A stretch of 35,880 nucleotides of DNA from an uncultured Nitrospira sp. GTDB taxonomy: Bacteria; Nitrospirota; Nitrospiria; Nitrospirales; Nitrospiraceae. Numbering within the stretch: the first letter of the stretch is position 1; each line of letters opens with the position of its first letter. A program made the translations under genes and the position numbers. Below the pieces are notes generated by a model, which made no database searches, had not been told where the DNA came from, and saw only the letters and a program-made list of their open reading frames with translations. Below, in pieces: positions 1-7,218 of this stretch. Location: the NCBI GenBank assembly GCA_902500715.1, contig CABVRO010000026.1, forward strand, positions 1-35,880, given 5' to 3'.

Positions 1-589
1 TCAGCCAGAGTACGGTAAAGAGCAGGAGCCCTTCCAGGAACGCTTCATAGAGCTGCGACGGATGGCGGCAGACCAGGCCGCCGGCCGGGAACACCATGCA
101 CCAGTCCACATCCGTGGGACGGCCGTATAGTTCGCCGTTGATAAAGTTGCCGATTCGCCCCAGTCCGAGACCCACCGGGGTCACACCGGCGGCAAGGTCG
201 GCAACGGTCAGCACCGTCATGCCCTGCCGCCTGGCAAATAGGATCAACGCCACAATGGTGCCGATGAGTCCGCCATGAAACGACATGCCGCCTTCCCAGA
301 CGGCAAAAATCTTGAGTGGATTCTCCAGGTAGTAAGACAGGTTATAAAACAGGACATATCCCAACCGGCCGCCGGCAAACACGCCGACTGCTGCGTAGAC
401 GATCATGTCGTAGACCTGATCGCTGCTCAGCGGTAGCTTCTGTGCCCTGGCCCGAGCCGCGATGATGAAGTAGGCCAGCGTGAGGCCGATGAGATACATC
501 AGGCCGTACCACCGGAACTGAAGCGGCCCTACGCGCAGGAAGACCGGGTCGATGTCGGGATAGGGGATGGCGTGTAACCAGGACAGCAT
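1..589 (-). CDS. lgt: Prolipoprotein diacylglyceryl transferase (3' end outside window)
   Basis: Lgt transfers diacylglycerol from phosphatidylglycerol to the lipobox cysteine of prolipoproteins in the inner membrane. The reading frame is open from an ATG at 589-587 to the window edge, about 196 codons, so the C-terminal part is missing. The start is supported by a GGAG ribosome site about seven bases upstream. The protein opens with MLSWLHAIPYPDIDPV, continues with RWYGLMYLIG and a membrane helix, then has SFHGGLIGT and the family signature GLGRIGNFINGELYGRPTD, followed by FPAGG and HPSQLYEAFLEG, all typical of Lgt. At least four hydrophobic segments are visible. Several lipoprotein genes in this window (3473, 32313) would be substrates. 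The identification is secure. Confidence 0.95.
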   Translation of the reverse strand, partial: MLSWLHAIPYPDIDPVFLRVGPLQFRWYGLMYLIGLTLAYFIIAARARAQKLPLSSDQVYDMIVYAAVGVFAGGRLGYVLFYNLSYYLENPLKIFAVWEGGMSFHGGLIGTIVALILFARRQGMTVLTVADLAAGVTPVGLGLGRIGNFINGELYGRPTDVDWCMVFPAGGLVCRHPSQLYEAFLEGLLLFTVLWL

Positions 590-914
590 AGTAGGACTCC
601 ACATAGTTTCGCGATCTTATGTGAGCCTGTTCTGCAATGCAAGGCAAGGTGCGAAGCCGCGCTGGCCAAGGCCTGCCGCAGGTTCAGATGTTTTCCTCCG
701 CACACCTGTCGCTTTTCTGAAACGGTTGTCTCCTTCTGTTGTTCACAAAACAGCACCCTTTATGAGAAGTCGCTAACCGGGTGTCGCCGCAACGCAGAAA
801 TCCCAACGAATCCGTATCGCGCGGCTGTGGCACGGTTGATGCTGTATTCACCGGTAGCTCTCGCCGGAAGTCAGTGGACAGTAAACCTTGTGGTACTAAA
901 GGGAGGATGTCACG
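590..914. other. Divergent intergenic region between lgt and the YtxH-like gene
   Basis: This 325-bp stretch separates the divergent genes lgt (minus) and the YtxH-like gene (plus), so it should hold promoters for both. I find no convincing -35/-10 pair. Short open frames here have arginine/serine-rich translations, no ribosome sites and no recognisable domain, and I do not call them. A ribosome site (GGGAGGA) for the rightward gene lies at its right end. Confidence 0.4.
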
Positions 915-1166
915 ATGTCTACCAAGGGGCGTGAAGCAGCGAAGATTGCAGCCATCATCGGAGGGGGCGCAGTTGTGGGGGCGGCGCTGGGATTACTCCT
1001 GGCTCCGAAGACCGGGGCGGAAACGAGGCGGGATGTTGCGCGATATGCCAAGCGGGCGCAGGTCCAGGCCACCCGTTTCAGTCGTTCCGTGAAGAGCGGC
1101 GTTTCCACCATGGTGGAACGCAGCAAGGCATTGGTGAAGAGAGACGATCATAAAGAGGCCGCCTGA
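915..1166 (+). CDS. YtxH domain-containing small protein
   Basis: An 83-residue protein beginning MSTKGREAAK. A glycine/alanine-rich hydrophobic segment (about residues 11-31, containing GGGAVVGAALGLLLAPKTG) is followed by a basic amphipathic tail (ETRRDVARYAKRAQ onward) rich in Lys, Arg and Ser. A single glycine-zipper-like helix ending in LLLAPKSG/KTG and then a coiled-coil-prone tail is the hallmark of the YtxH family, found in stress-associated or general small membrane proteins of unknown biochemical role. The ATG is preceded by GGGAGGA nine bases upstream, a good ribosome site. The gene stands alone and is followed by a strong GC-rich hairpin. Function beyond the family name is unknown. 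Confidence 0.85.
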   Translation: MSTKGREAAKIAAIIGGGAVVGAALGLLLAPKTGAETRRDVARYAKRAQVQATRFSRSVKSGVSTMVERSKALVKRDDHKEAA

Positions 1167-1208
1167 GCCCGTGCTTTGCCGGTCCGGTTCTGATAGAAGG
1201 CACCTACT

Positions 1209-1244
1209 GCGACGGCCTGTCTCGCGAGGGACAGGCCGTTGTCG
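1209..1244 (+). terminator. GC-rich stem-loop after the YtxH-like gene
   Basis: GCGACGGCCTGTC (1209-1221) pairs with GACAGGCCGTTGTCGC (1230-1244) across an 8-base loop, with a 3-base bulge. It lies about 43 bases after the stop codon of the YtxH-like gene and before the tRNA. No U-tract follows, so it may be a weak or factor-assisted terminator, or an mRNA-stabilising hairpin. Confidence 0.55.
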
Positions 1245-1319
1245 CATGAGCCGATGATCAACCGGACGGCTTGACCCTCCGGGAGCCCGATGTTAGATTT
1301 CGCCCCGGCAGTTTTTCCT

Positions 1320-1406
1320 GCGGGAGTGGCGGAATCGGCAGACGCCCAGGACTTAAAATCCTGTACTGTAAAAGGTGTGCGGGTTCAAGTCCCGCCTCCC
1401 GCACCA
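1320..1406 (+). tRNA. tRNA-Leu (anticodon UAA)
   Basis: A complete class II tRNA. The acceptor arm GCGGGAG (1320-1326) pairs with CTCCCGC (1396-1402), followed by discriminator A and an encoded CCA (1404-1406). The anticodon stem CAGGA/TCCTG encloses the loop CTTAAAA, with anticodon TAA at 1354-1356, reading UUA leucine codons. A long variable arm (from about 1364) and a T arm GCGGG-TTCAAGT-CCCGC are present. The long variable arm fits leucine. UUA is a rare codon in a genome this GC-rich. The tRNA stands alone rather than in a cluster. Confidence 0.97.
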
Positions 1407-1529
1407 ACCCAGCCGTAACGTCCGTTCCACGAGTGATCCCCGTGCCTTCGTTCCGATGTATTCTGAACCTCACGAGCAGCCTACTTTTCGTATCAGGTTT
1501 TCGAGCCTGATTCGAGGGAGTGAACCCCG

Positions 1530-1745
1530 ATGCTACACGGCGAGGTGCTGGCCGCGGTGCCGAAATTTAGACGGAAGCGCGATTGGGAACAATTTCACAA
1601 GCCCAAGGAGCCTGCGGCGGCGATTGCGGTGGAGGCGCGTGAGTTGCTGGAGGTCTTTCAATGGAAATCTCATGACGAGGTGGCCCGTCTCCTGGAAAGC
1701 CCGGCACGGAATCGCATGACTGTTGGGCGCTGCCCGACACATTGA
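1530..1745 (+). pseudogene. Truncated MazG-like / dCTP pyrophosphatase-family gene
   Basis: A 71-codon frame opening MLHGEVLAAVPKFRRKRDWE, continuing EQFHKPKEPAAAIAVEARELLEVFQWKS. This matches the N-terminal half of the small MazG-like nucleotide pyrophosphohydrolases (DCTPP1/RS21-C6 type), which typically read RDWEQFHNPKNLAMALSVEAAELLEHFQW. The first metal-binding E-x2/3-E pair (VEARELLE) is present. Family members run to about 100-120 residues with a second helix carrying E-x-x-D and a leucine-rich LADVLLYLL segment. Here the frame turns to unrelated sequence after ARLLESPARNRM and stops. GAGGGAG lies upstream of the ATG. I read it as a 3'-truncated remnant that has lost half of the active site. 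A functional short variant is possible but unlikely. Confidence 0.7.
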
Positions 1746-1782
1746 GGCAGGTAAGCGGCCGAGAGCACCCGTTTGTTGACCG

Positions 1783-2508
1783 GTGGAGTTTCAATCGGCT
1801 AGGCTACTTGCGTTCCAGTTGCCTGTCTGCCGCTCCCCAAACGATCCGTTGCGAGGTGTTATACGCAGGTGTCAAGTCGTCATTGCCTTCAGCCTGGTCG
1901 GTTGCCTGACTATACCCGGGCGGGACGCGATCAGTGCCGAACCTTCCTTTGATCAGACGGCCGGGTACATCCTCAACATTGTCAGAGCGTTTCGTACTGC
2001 CTATGTGCTCCATGTCGTGGAACACGTGCGAGACGCGGGACTGTCGCCACGTGAGGATTGGAAAACAGGTGCTCATTTCCTTCCGCTTCCCGCCCAGTTC
2101 GTCAAGGAAGCGGCGGAACAGGTAGAGGGATTGGAGATCGGTTTGATCAGTTTGACGCCGCTGAATCCGACGAACCGCCCGCGTACGGACGCGGAGATGA
2201 CGGCGTTAGTTCAGTTGGAGAAAGATCGACAACGCGGCATCATCGGTTTCGTCGACGGCGATGAATGCAAAGCAGTGTCAGCGGATTTGGCGCTTGTGCG
2301 GTCTTATGTCGATTGCCACAACCAGCATCCCCGTGCTGTGCGCAAAAACTTTCAGCAATGGGATGTGATGGGTGCCCTGGTGGTCCGGCTCAAGCGCACG
2401 TTCGAAAGGGAAGGTCAGGCCCTCCCTCCGGAACCTCCTAAGCGGGCGCCGGAATTGGATGCGGGGCCTCCGCCTCCGTCGACGATTACGCCGCCCTGGG
2501 TTCGATGA
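1783..2508 (+). CDS. DUF3365 (Tll0287-like) exported protein with degenerate haem motif
   Basis: The longest frame begins at GTG 1783 (241 codons), but no ribosome site precedes it. A TTG at 1849 would give an N-terminus of RGVIRRCQVV followed by a hydrophobic run and LVGC, which looks like a lipobox, so the true start may be 1849 and the protein a lipoprotein. The C-terminal half resembles DUF3365/Tll0287-like domains: a segment around GLISLTPLNPTNRPRTDAE, then YVDCHNQHP (residues 175-183) and WDVMGALVV, corresponding to the family pattern CxxCHxxHP...GDVxGxLxV. The first cysteine of CxxCH is Tyr175, while Cys178 and His179 remain, so haem c would be attached by one thioether or not at all. 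The tail is proline-rich. Tll0287-like domains bind haem and are thought to be redox or gas sensors; the role here is unknown. Confidence 0.7.
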   Translation: MEFQSARLLAFQLPVCRSPNDPLRGVIRRCQVVIAFSLVGCLTIPGRDAISAEPSFDQTAGYILNIVRAFRTAYVLHVVEHVRDAGLSPREDWKTGAHFLPLPAQFVKEAAEQVEGLEIGLISLTPLNPTNRPRTDAEMTALVQLEKDRQRGIIGFVDGDECKAVSADLALVRSYVDCHNQHPRAVRKNFQQWDVMGALVVRLKRTFEREGQALPPEPPKRAPELDAGPPPPSTITPPWVR

Positions 2509-2889
2509 CCTGCGGATCAGGCCATCGGGCCAATACATCTGGATGAGAATAGGCTTGGTTGCCGGAGCCGGTCTCTGTTCCTGATCGGCGGACGTCCCTC
2601 CTATGGTCTAGTTATTCTGGCCGCTGCCCTAGAGCTAAGCAGGCCTTTAAGTCACCGATCTGATCTTCAGGCATCTTCCCTCCCTGTGCAGATTCCTGTT
2701 TCAGTGTGACCCTGCTCCCGTCGCTTGCATTCCTTTTCCTATATGAAATCTTTCTCATGCTGCACTAATCGTCTCCTCATGTGGCAGGACTACAGTAGGC
2801 GCAGGGCAAACCGAGATTGGCATCAGAACGCGCCTCTGCCACGACGTTTGAATCGATGGCATACGCACACATGACAAGGAGGGGAAACG
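2509..2889. other. Intergenic region, no gene seen
   Basis: A 381-bp stretch between the DUF3365 gene and the next small gene. It has less GC than the flanks, including a pyrimidine-rich run around 2680-2780. Short frames here lack ribosome sites and recognisable domains. The right end carries the strong AAGGAGGGG ribosome site of the gene at 2890, and a promoter is expected upstream of it, but I cannot pick one out. Confidence 0.4.
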
Positions 2890-3198
2890 ATGAAAGCGGT
2901 GAGCATATCGACCTCAATGGCTGGACATTCTCTCAGACGGAACCGGCACTGGTTGGCACTCACCGGTCCCTCGCGGGTGGCCGTCCGGTTGTTGAGTGTC
3001 AATGCCGATCGCTGGAGACGGCGGGCCCTCTTCTACGAGCGTCACTGCGACTACTTTCCGCGGCTGGCCTCCGGTCGATTCGTCGAGCGCTGTCGTGAAT
3101 TGGAGGCGGCGTATCGGGGGCTTGCGCACGTTCTGTTCACTATGCAGCCGCAGATCGAATGGCTGCCGGTCCGGGCGGTTGTCTCGCGGATCAAGTAA
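2890..3198 (+). CDS. Small basic hypothetical protein
   Basis: A 102-residue protein beginning MKAVSISTSMAGHSLRRNRH. I do not recognise the family. It is chosen over overlapping frames because its ATG follows a near-perfect ribosome site (AAGGAGGGG, five bases of spacing) and because the frame on the other strand is Arg/Pro-rich, as expected of an antisense shadow. The composition is strongly basic (many Arg), with a helical-looking centre (RFVERCRELEAAYRGLAHVLF) and no signal peptide or membrane segment. It stands alone between two non-coding stretches, so context suggests no role. Confidence 0.55.
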   Translation: MKAVSISTSMAGHSLRRNRHWLALTGPSRVAVRLLSVNADRWRRRALFYERHCDYFPRLASGRFVERCRELEAAYRGLAHVLFTMQPQIEWLPVRAVVSRIK

Positions 3199-3472
3199 GT
3201 TCGGATGGTTGCGCGGCCGGTATCTTGTCCGCTTGACCCACGAGTGTGGCGATCTCGGCCCATTCATGCGAGGTGCCTGAGAATGTGCCGAGGCGGCATT
3301 CTTGCGTTTCTGTGCGCTGGCCAGTTGCTCAGTGCCGGAAGCGATTGCTTCGAGGAGTCGAAGGAATGGTGTGGGCGGGAGAATGCCCGGTGGCAGCTCA
3401 GCATTGCATCTGTTCGCCTGACGGCTTAGGCTGCATGGAGATCCAGTGACACTCAGTAGAAGGGGGAGTGGC

Positions 3473-4375
3473 ATGCGGGCGATGACGATCCTGCTCATCG
3501 TGAGTATTGTCGGCGCGTCCGGCTGTGCGGAATTCACTCAGCCCGTTCGTAACAACCGCACCCAGCAGGCCTTAGCCGAGTCTATGCCTCCGGGCCATCT
3601 GTTCCAGCGCCATATGATCGATCTCAACGGCTTGACCCTCAGCGTGCTGGAGGCGGGCAGCGGCGATCCGATTATCTTTGTCCACGGCGTGGTGACGACC
3701 AGCAATATCTTTCCCCAATATGTGAGCGCCTTTTCGCCGGACTTTCGGGGCATCGCCGTGGATTTGCGCGGCTACGGGGATTCGGAGAAACCGCCGACCG
3801 GGTTCACCATCGACCAGTTTTCCAAGGACCTGATCAGACTGGCCGATGTGCTGAAGATCGATCGCGCGGTATGGGTGGGTGTGTCCATGGGTGGGATGAT
3901 TCTGCAGCTTCTCGCGCTGGAACATCCTGAGCGGGTGCGGGCGCTCGTGCTGGTCTCGACGACCGACGGGCCGATGATTCTCGACCACGACATTCCCACG
4001 ATCGGCGTGCCGCGTGACTACCGGGAGGTGTCGAAACAGATGATCGTCGAAAGTTTTCCGCCCGATACGCCGCTGCCCACCTTTCGCCCGCTGCTGGAAC
4101 GCATTCCCACCTGGAATGCCACGGTGATCCGGGAGGCGTTGACATCCATGTTGCAGTTCAACGTGCATGGCCAGCTCAGCCGCATTTCTGTGCCGACCCT
4201 GATCATGGTCGGCGCCAAGGATGGTGTCGCCACGCCCACCATCGCCAAGGGAATTCAGGCGCAGATCCCCGGGGCGCAGTTAGTCGAATTCAATACCGGC
4301 CATTTTATGATGGCGGAAGATCCTGACCAGTTTCGCACCGTGCTGGGAAATTTTCTAAAAGGCCTGCCGCGGTAA
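3473..4375 (+). CDS. Alpha/beta-hydrolase fold lipoprotein
   Basis: A 300-residue hydrolase. The ATG at 3473 is preferred over an in-frame GTG at 3446 because AGGGGGAG lies just upstream and the resulting N-terminus (MRAMTILLIVSIVGASGC) is a signal peptide with lipobox ASGC and acylated Cys18. The fold is clear: HGVV oxyanion-loop region near residue 71, DLRGYGDSEKP at 97-107, nucleophile elbow GVSMGG with Ser138, acid residue in VGAKDG, and catalytic His in TGHF near the C-terminus. This matches the alpha/beta-hydrolase_1 family (esterase, lipase, haloperoxidase-like). Substrate cannot be predicted. Lipid anchoring of such a hydrolase is less usual than a cytosolic location and suggests a periplasmic or outer-membrane inner-leaflet role. 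Confidence 0.9.
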   Translation: MRAMTILLIVSIVGASGCAEFTQPVRNNRTQQALAESMPPGHLFQRHMIDLNGLTLSVLEAGSGDPIIFVHGVVTTSNIFPQYVSAFSPDFRGIAVDLRGYGDSEKPPTGFTIDQFSKDLIRLADVLKIDRAVWVGVSMGGMILQLLALEHPERVRALVLVSTTDGPMILDHDIPTIGVPRDYREVSKQMIVESFPPDTPLPTFRPLLERIPTWNATVIREALTSMLQFNVHGQLSRISVPTLIMVGAKDGVATPTIAKGIQAQIPGAQLVEFNTGHFMMAEDPDQFRTVLGNFLKGLPR

Positions 4376-4484
4376 GACCGCGCACGTTTCTCTGAAGTCA
4401 ACCGACCGGCCGAAGTTCCGTCTGTGCGAGCCCGCTTCCTGGCCCGCTCCGTTTGCCTGCTCGACCTGTACACTGAATCCTCCG

Positions 4485-4513
4485 TTCGAAATGTTCGGCG
4501 AGAATGGTATGAT
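4485..4513 (+). promoter_or_regulatory. Possible sigma70-type promoter for the secreted protein at 4562
   Basis: TATGAT (4508-4513) lies 17 bases after TTCGAA (4485-4490). The -10 is good and the -35 poor. The predicted transcription start would give a leader of about 40 bases ending in the GAGAGGA ribosome site. Confidence 0.35.
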
Positions 4514-4561
4514 GACGATAATCGCTCGACTAGATCTTCATTCACCATCTGAGAGGACATC

Positions 4562-4978
4562 ATGGCTACTCTTTCGACGCGTCTTTTCATTACGGCTTCA
4601 TTGGGCGTCGTGCTGTTCGCAGGGAATGGCATGGCGGCAGAACCGGCCGATGTGGAAAAGTTTGTGAACGCCCGCATCGAGATCGGCGAAATGATGACGA
4701 ATTATTTTAAGGGCGGGGAGTCGTATGGATCGGGCCAGCGGCCGTCGCCGGAGAAAATGAAGGAGATGGGCGACGACATCAACGCGAAGCTCAGCGCGCT
4801 CTTGTCGAAACGTGGGCTGACGGTAGAGGAATATCGGGCACGCAGCAAGGACGTGTTTGCCGATGAGGCGGCGGTGAACGGTTACCTGGCGGCGCATCCG
4901 GATCTCAAGACGCGGTATGATGCCTTGCCGTTGGGTCGAATGGGTGGTGGCGGAGGCAGCACGGGACGGGGTTACTAA
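4562..4978 (+). CDS. Secreted small helical protein of unknown function
   Basis: A 138-residue exported protein. The ATG follows GAGAGGA. Residues 1-25 (MATLSTRLFITASLGVVLFA, then GNGMAA) form a signal peptide with likely cleavage after AMA/MAA. The mature part is predominantly helical and charged (VEKFVNARIEIGEMMTNYF, then KMKEMGDDINAKLSALLSK), followed by a short segment resembling the repeated motif of periplasmic DUF4168-type proteins (GLTVEEYRARSKDVFAD), and ends in a glycine-rich tail (RMGGGGGSTGRGY). The YFKGG...MKEMGDDIN pattern recurs in small periplasmic proteins, but I know no function. The gene converges with the cupredoxin-like gene and the two share a terminator hairpin. Confidence 0.75.
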   Translation: MATLSTRLFITASLGVVLFAGNGMAAEPADVEKFVNARIEIGEMMTNYFKGGESYGSGQRPSPEKMKEMGDDINAKLSALLSKRGLTVEEYRARSKDVFADEAAVNGYLAAHPDLKTRYDALPLGRMGGGGGSTGRGY

Positions 4979-5020
4979 TGGGTATGGCCCTGTGAATCCT
5001 GCTGGGCTAGGCGAGCGAGG

Positions 5021-5062
5021 AGGCTCGACATGTCGTACGGCACGTCGAGCCTCTTTCTGTTT
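5021..5062. terminator. Bidirectional terminator between convergent genes
   Basis: AGGCTCGACATG (5021-5032) pairs with CACGTCGAGCCT (5041-5052), 11 of 12 positions, around an 8-base loop. It is followed by CTTTCTGTTT on the plus strand. It sits between the stop codons of the secreted protein (4978) and the leftward cupredoxin-like gene (5082), as expected for a shared terminator. Confidence 0.8.
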
Positions 5063-5081
5063 AGGGAGTCGGCTGCGGAGG

Positions 5082-5531
5082 TTAGACAACCTGGATGATC
5101 AGGTTGGTCAAGTGTTCCATGCCGATGCAGTCGAGGATGCAGTAGGCGCGATACTGCGTACGCCCCTTCTCGCCCGCGAGAAAGCTCACGGTCGATTCCC
5201 GGTTCATCATCCACAACGGGCTGGTTTCTTGCTTCCAGCCGTCCTCGGCTCGCAGGGCGATCTGGTGGGTGTCTCCCGCGGCCAGGCTGGTCAGGTCTTC
5301 GCCGAAGACGAAGGTGATCTTCACCATCGTATCTTTAGGGATCTGCAACATCCGCTTTCCGCCATAGGGTTTGCCCTTCTCATCCAGGAATCCCTTTTCA
5401 CTCACGCGGACCTTGATCTCCGGCGGACCCTTGTCTGAGCCTGCGGCATAGGTCAGCGCCGGCGCAGCCAAGGCGGCGGTAAAGGCCAAGGCGGTAAGTC
5501 CGGTGGCGAATCGCTTCACGATCTCCTTCAT
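5082..5531 (-). CDS. Periplasmic cupredoxin-like protein with a CuA-like Cys-x3-Cys site
   Basis: A 149-residue protein. ATG 5531 is chosen over an upstream in-frame start at 5567 because AGGAG lies about nine bases before it and the N-terminus is then a clean signal peptide (residues 1-29, ending ALTYA). The mature protein reads as one beta-sandwich domain: IPKDTMVKITFVFGEDLTSL, GDTHQIAL with candidate ligand His89, and the C-terminal ligand loop YCILDCIGMEH with Cys131, Cys135, Met138 and His140. Cupredoxins bind copper with an early His and a late Cys/His/Met cluster. Two cysteines spaced Cys-x3-Cys resemble the dinuclear CuA centre (C-x3-C-x3-H-x2-M), but His is one residue late. It could be an electron-transfer or copper-handling protein. 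The fold assignment is fairly good; metal type is inference. Confidence 0.7.
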   Translation of the reverse strand: MKEIVKRFATGLTALAFTAALAAPALTYAAGSDKGPPEIKVRVSEKGFLDEKGKPYGGKRMLQIPKDTMVKITFVFGEDLTSLAAGDTHQIALRAEDGWKQETSPLWMMNRESTVSFLAGEKGRTQYRAYCILDCIGMEHLTNLIIQVV

Positions 5532-5809
5532 GGTCTTGATCTCCTGTATGCAGACCGGCTGGCTCAACCGGCCCTTCCCTGGTCGAGAGCGACGGTGGTG
5601 AAATGTTGTGGAGGACGAGAGCGGAGTGGGTTGTTCAGTACGATGCCGACTGTGTGTTCCCGAACGCTTCGCCTGCTGTATTCAACTTAGCACAGCATCG
5701 TCGGTTGGCAAGTTCTTTCACCGGCCAAGCAGGTCTGCGCGGTACGAAAAACTGAGGCGAGTGGAAGCCCTTGTCGTGAAAGGGAAAGCGGCGACGCGTC
5801 GTCTTTAGG

Positions 5810-6625
5810 TCAACCCTTGTAAAGCAGGGATTTGGCGTCTTCGATCGGGAGTTCACGCCAGGCGCCCGGTTGAAGATCGCCCAACGCGAAGGCGCCATAT
5901 CGAATGCGGCGCAGCCTGGTGACTTCATGGCCGAGGGAGTTGAAGAGGCGCCGGATTTCGCGGTTCTTGCCTTCGGTCAACGTGACCGCCAGGTGCGATT
6001 CGCGACCGGAACGTTTCCGAATCGTCACCTCGGCGCAGTGCAGGTACTCGCTGTCATCTTCCAGTCCGTCGATCGCCGCTTGTCGCACCTGGTCGGTCAT
6101 GTCGCCGCGCACGGTGACGAGATACTCGCGCGGGATCTTGTGCTTCGGGTCGGTGAGAAAGCTGGAAAGGGCGGAATCGTTGGTGAGGAGGAGCAGGCCG
6201 CTGGTGGCTTGGTCGAGCCGTCCCACAGCATGCAGGCCTGCGAACTCCGGGGGCAGGACGTCGAAGATCGTGCGCCGTCCCTGTTCGTCGCGATGCGTGG
6301 TGACGCAGCCCTTCGGCTTGTGAAACAGAATGAAACGCGGCGGACTTTGTTGGAGCGGCTGTTCATCGAGGGTGACCGTATCATCGGGCCAATCGACCCA
6401 GGTGTCCGGCGAGCGAACCAGCCGCTGATTGATGCGGACGCGCCCGGCCCTGATCCATTCCTGCGCTCGTGTTCGGCTGGCGATGCCGAGTTTCGACAGG
6501 AGACGATCCAGCGTGACGCGTTTGGCCTCGCCTGTGGAAGCAGCTGCTGCCGGGCCGGTCGACGATGATCTGGGCGTTCCGGTCCGTCGTGGCGGCGGAG
6601 GCGTTCTGTCCGGCGGCCGTGGCAT
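5810..6625 (-). CDS. 16S/23S rRNA pseudouridine synthase, RsuA/RluB/E/F family
   Basis: A 271-residue enzyme that isomerises uridine to pseudouridine in rRNA. A Pro/Ser/Thr/Ala-rich N-terminal extension (residues 1-33) precedes an S4 RNA-binding domain (about 37-90: RLLSKLGIASRTRAQEWIRAG). The catalytic domain follows, with FHKPKG (101-106), the signature GRLDQATSGLLLLTND (catalytic Asp138), and TEGKNREIRRLF, the RsuA-family C-terminal motif. The REIRRLF wording and S4 domain place it in the RsuA subfamily rather than RluA. RluB is the closest generic label but exact target is not predictable. The ATG at 6625 has no clear ribosome site; a start inside the disordered extension is possible. Confidence 0.92.
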   Translation of the reverse strand: MPRPPDRTPPPPRRTGTPRSSSTGPAAAASTGEAKRVTLDRLLSKLGIASRTRAQEWIRAGRVRINQRLVRSPDTWVDWPDDTVTLDEQPLQQSPPRFILFHKPKGCVTTHRDEQGRRTIFDVLPPEFAGLHAVGRLDQATSGLLLLTNDSALSSFLTDPKHKIPREYLVTVRGDMTDQVRQAAIDGLEDDSEYLHCAEVTIRKRSGRESHLAVTLTEGKNREIRRLFNSLGHEVTRLRRIRYGAFALGDLQPGAWRELPIEDAKSLLYKG

Positions 6626-6757
6626 GGGGTAACTCTACACGGACGGCGGAGGAAAAAGCAGCAGGGGAGTGGGGAGGACGGCTGCATGTCATGCGCACCG
6701 ATGGTATGATGCCGATGGTGCGGGTTCGGTCTTCGATGCGGAATCAAAGGACGGGCG

Positions 6758-7150
6758 ATGCTGAAATATCTGGTGATGATCCTGGGGGCGACGCTGTTGG
6801 TCGGTGGGACCGCTTCGGCGGAATGGGTGCTGGTCGGCGGCACCCATAAGTATGACGGTTATGTCGATATGGCCACGATCGGGCCGAGCGGCAAGACCGT
6901 CACGTTCTGGACGTTGAAGGACTTCAAAGTCGACCGGCAGATTCCGCAGGGGACCTATCGGTCGGTGAAGGTCAAGAAGCAAATCGACTGCGAAACCCGG
7001 AAGAGCCGGCCGCTGCAGACGAAGTATTATGCCGGACAGATGGCGAAGGGCCGTCCGATGCAAGCGGGAAAGGCGACGCGGGAATGGTCACGGGTCACAC
7101 CGGGGAGTGATGGTGAAGCGGAGTCCAAGATTGCCTGCAAGAAAGGATAA
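6758..7150 (+). CDS. Secreted adhesin-E-like small protein
   Basis: A 130-residue exported protein with signal peptide (MLKYLVMILGATLLVGGTASA, cleavage after ASA). The mature part EWVLVGGTHKYDGYVDMATI, then a Trp-rich strand (TVTFWTLKDF), a YRSVKVKKQIDC segment, and a C-terminal half with Lys-rich stretch and a second Cys (SKIACKKG), follows the layout of the surface-adhesin E-like family (PF16747 type): W near the mature start, yVD-tI, W-l-d, S-K-x-x-x-x-x-D-C. The two cysteines may form a disulfide. Members of this family are common as small periplasmic or surface proteins in proteobacteria and Nitrospirota; actual adhesion is proven for few. AAAGGACGGGCG precedes the ATG. Confidence 0.7.
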   Translation: MLKYLVMILGATLLVGGTASAEWVLVGGTHKYDGYVDMATIGPSGKTVTFWTLKDFKVDRQIPQGTYRSVKVKKQIDCETRKSRPLQTKYYAGQMAKGRPMQAGKATREWSRVTPGSDGEAESKIACKKG

Positions 7151-7218
7151 CGGCGTGCGAGGGGAGTACATTCCGGCCCTGGAGTCCGGCCCTGCCTCCG
7201 ATTAGCCTATCGCCCACC

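Noticed and set aside
2914..3537. 207-codon minus-strand frame opposite the small gene at 2890
   Set aside because: It is rich in Arg, Pro and Ser without a domain, and the plus-strand frame has an excellent ribosome site.
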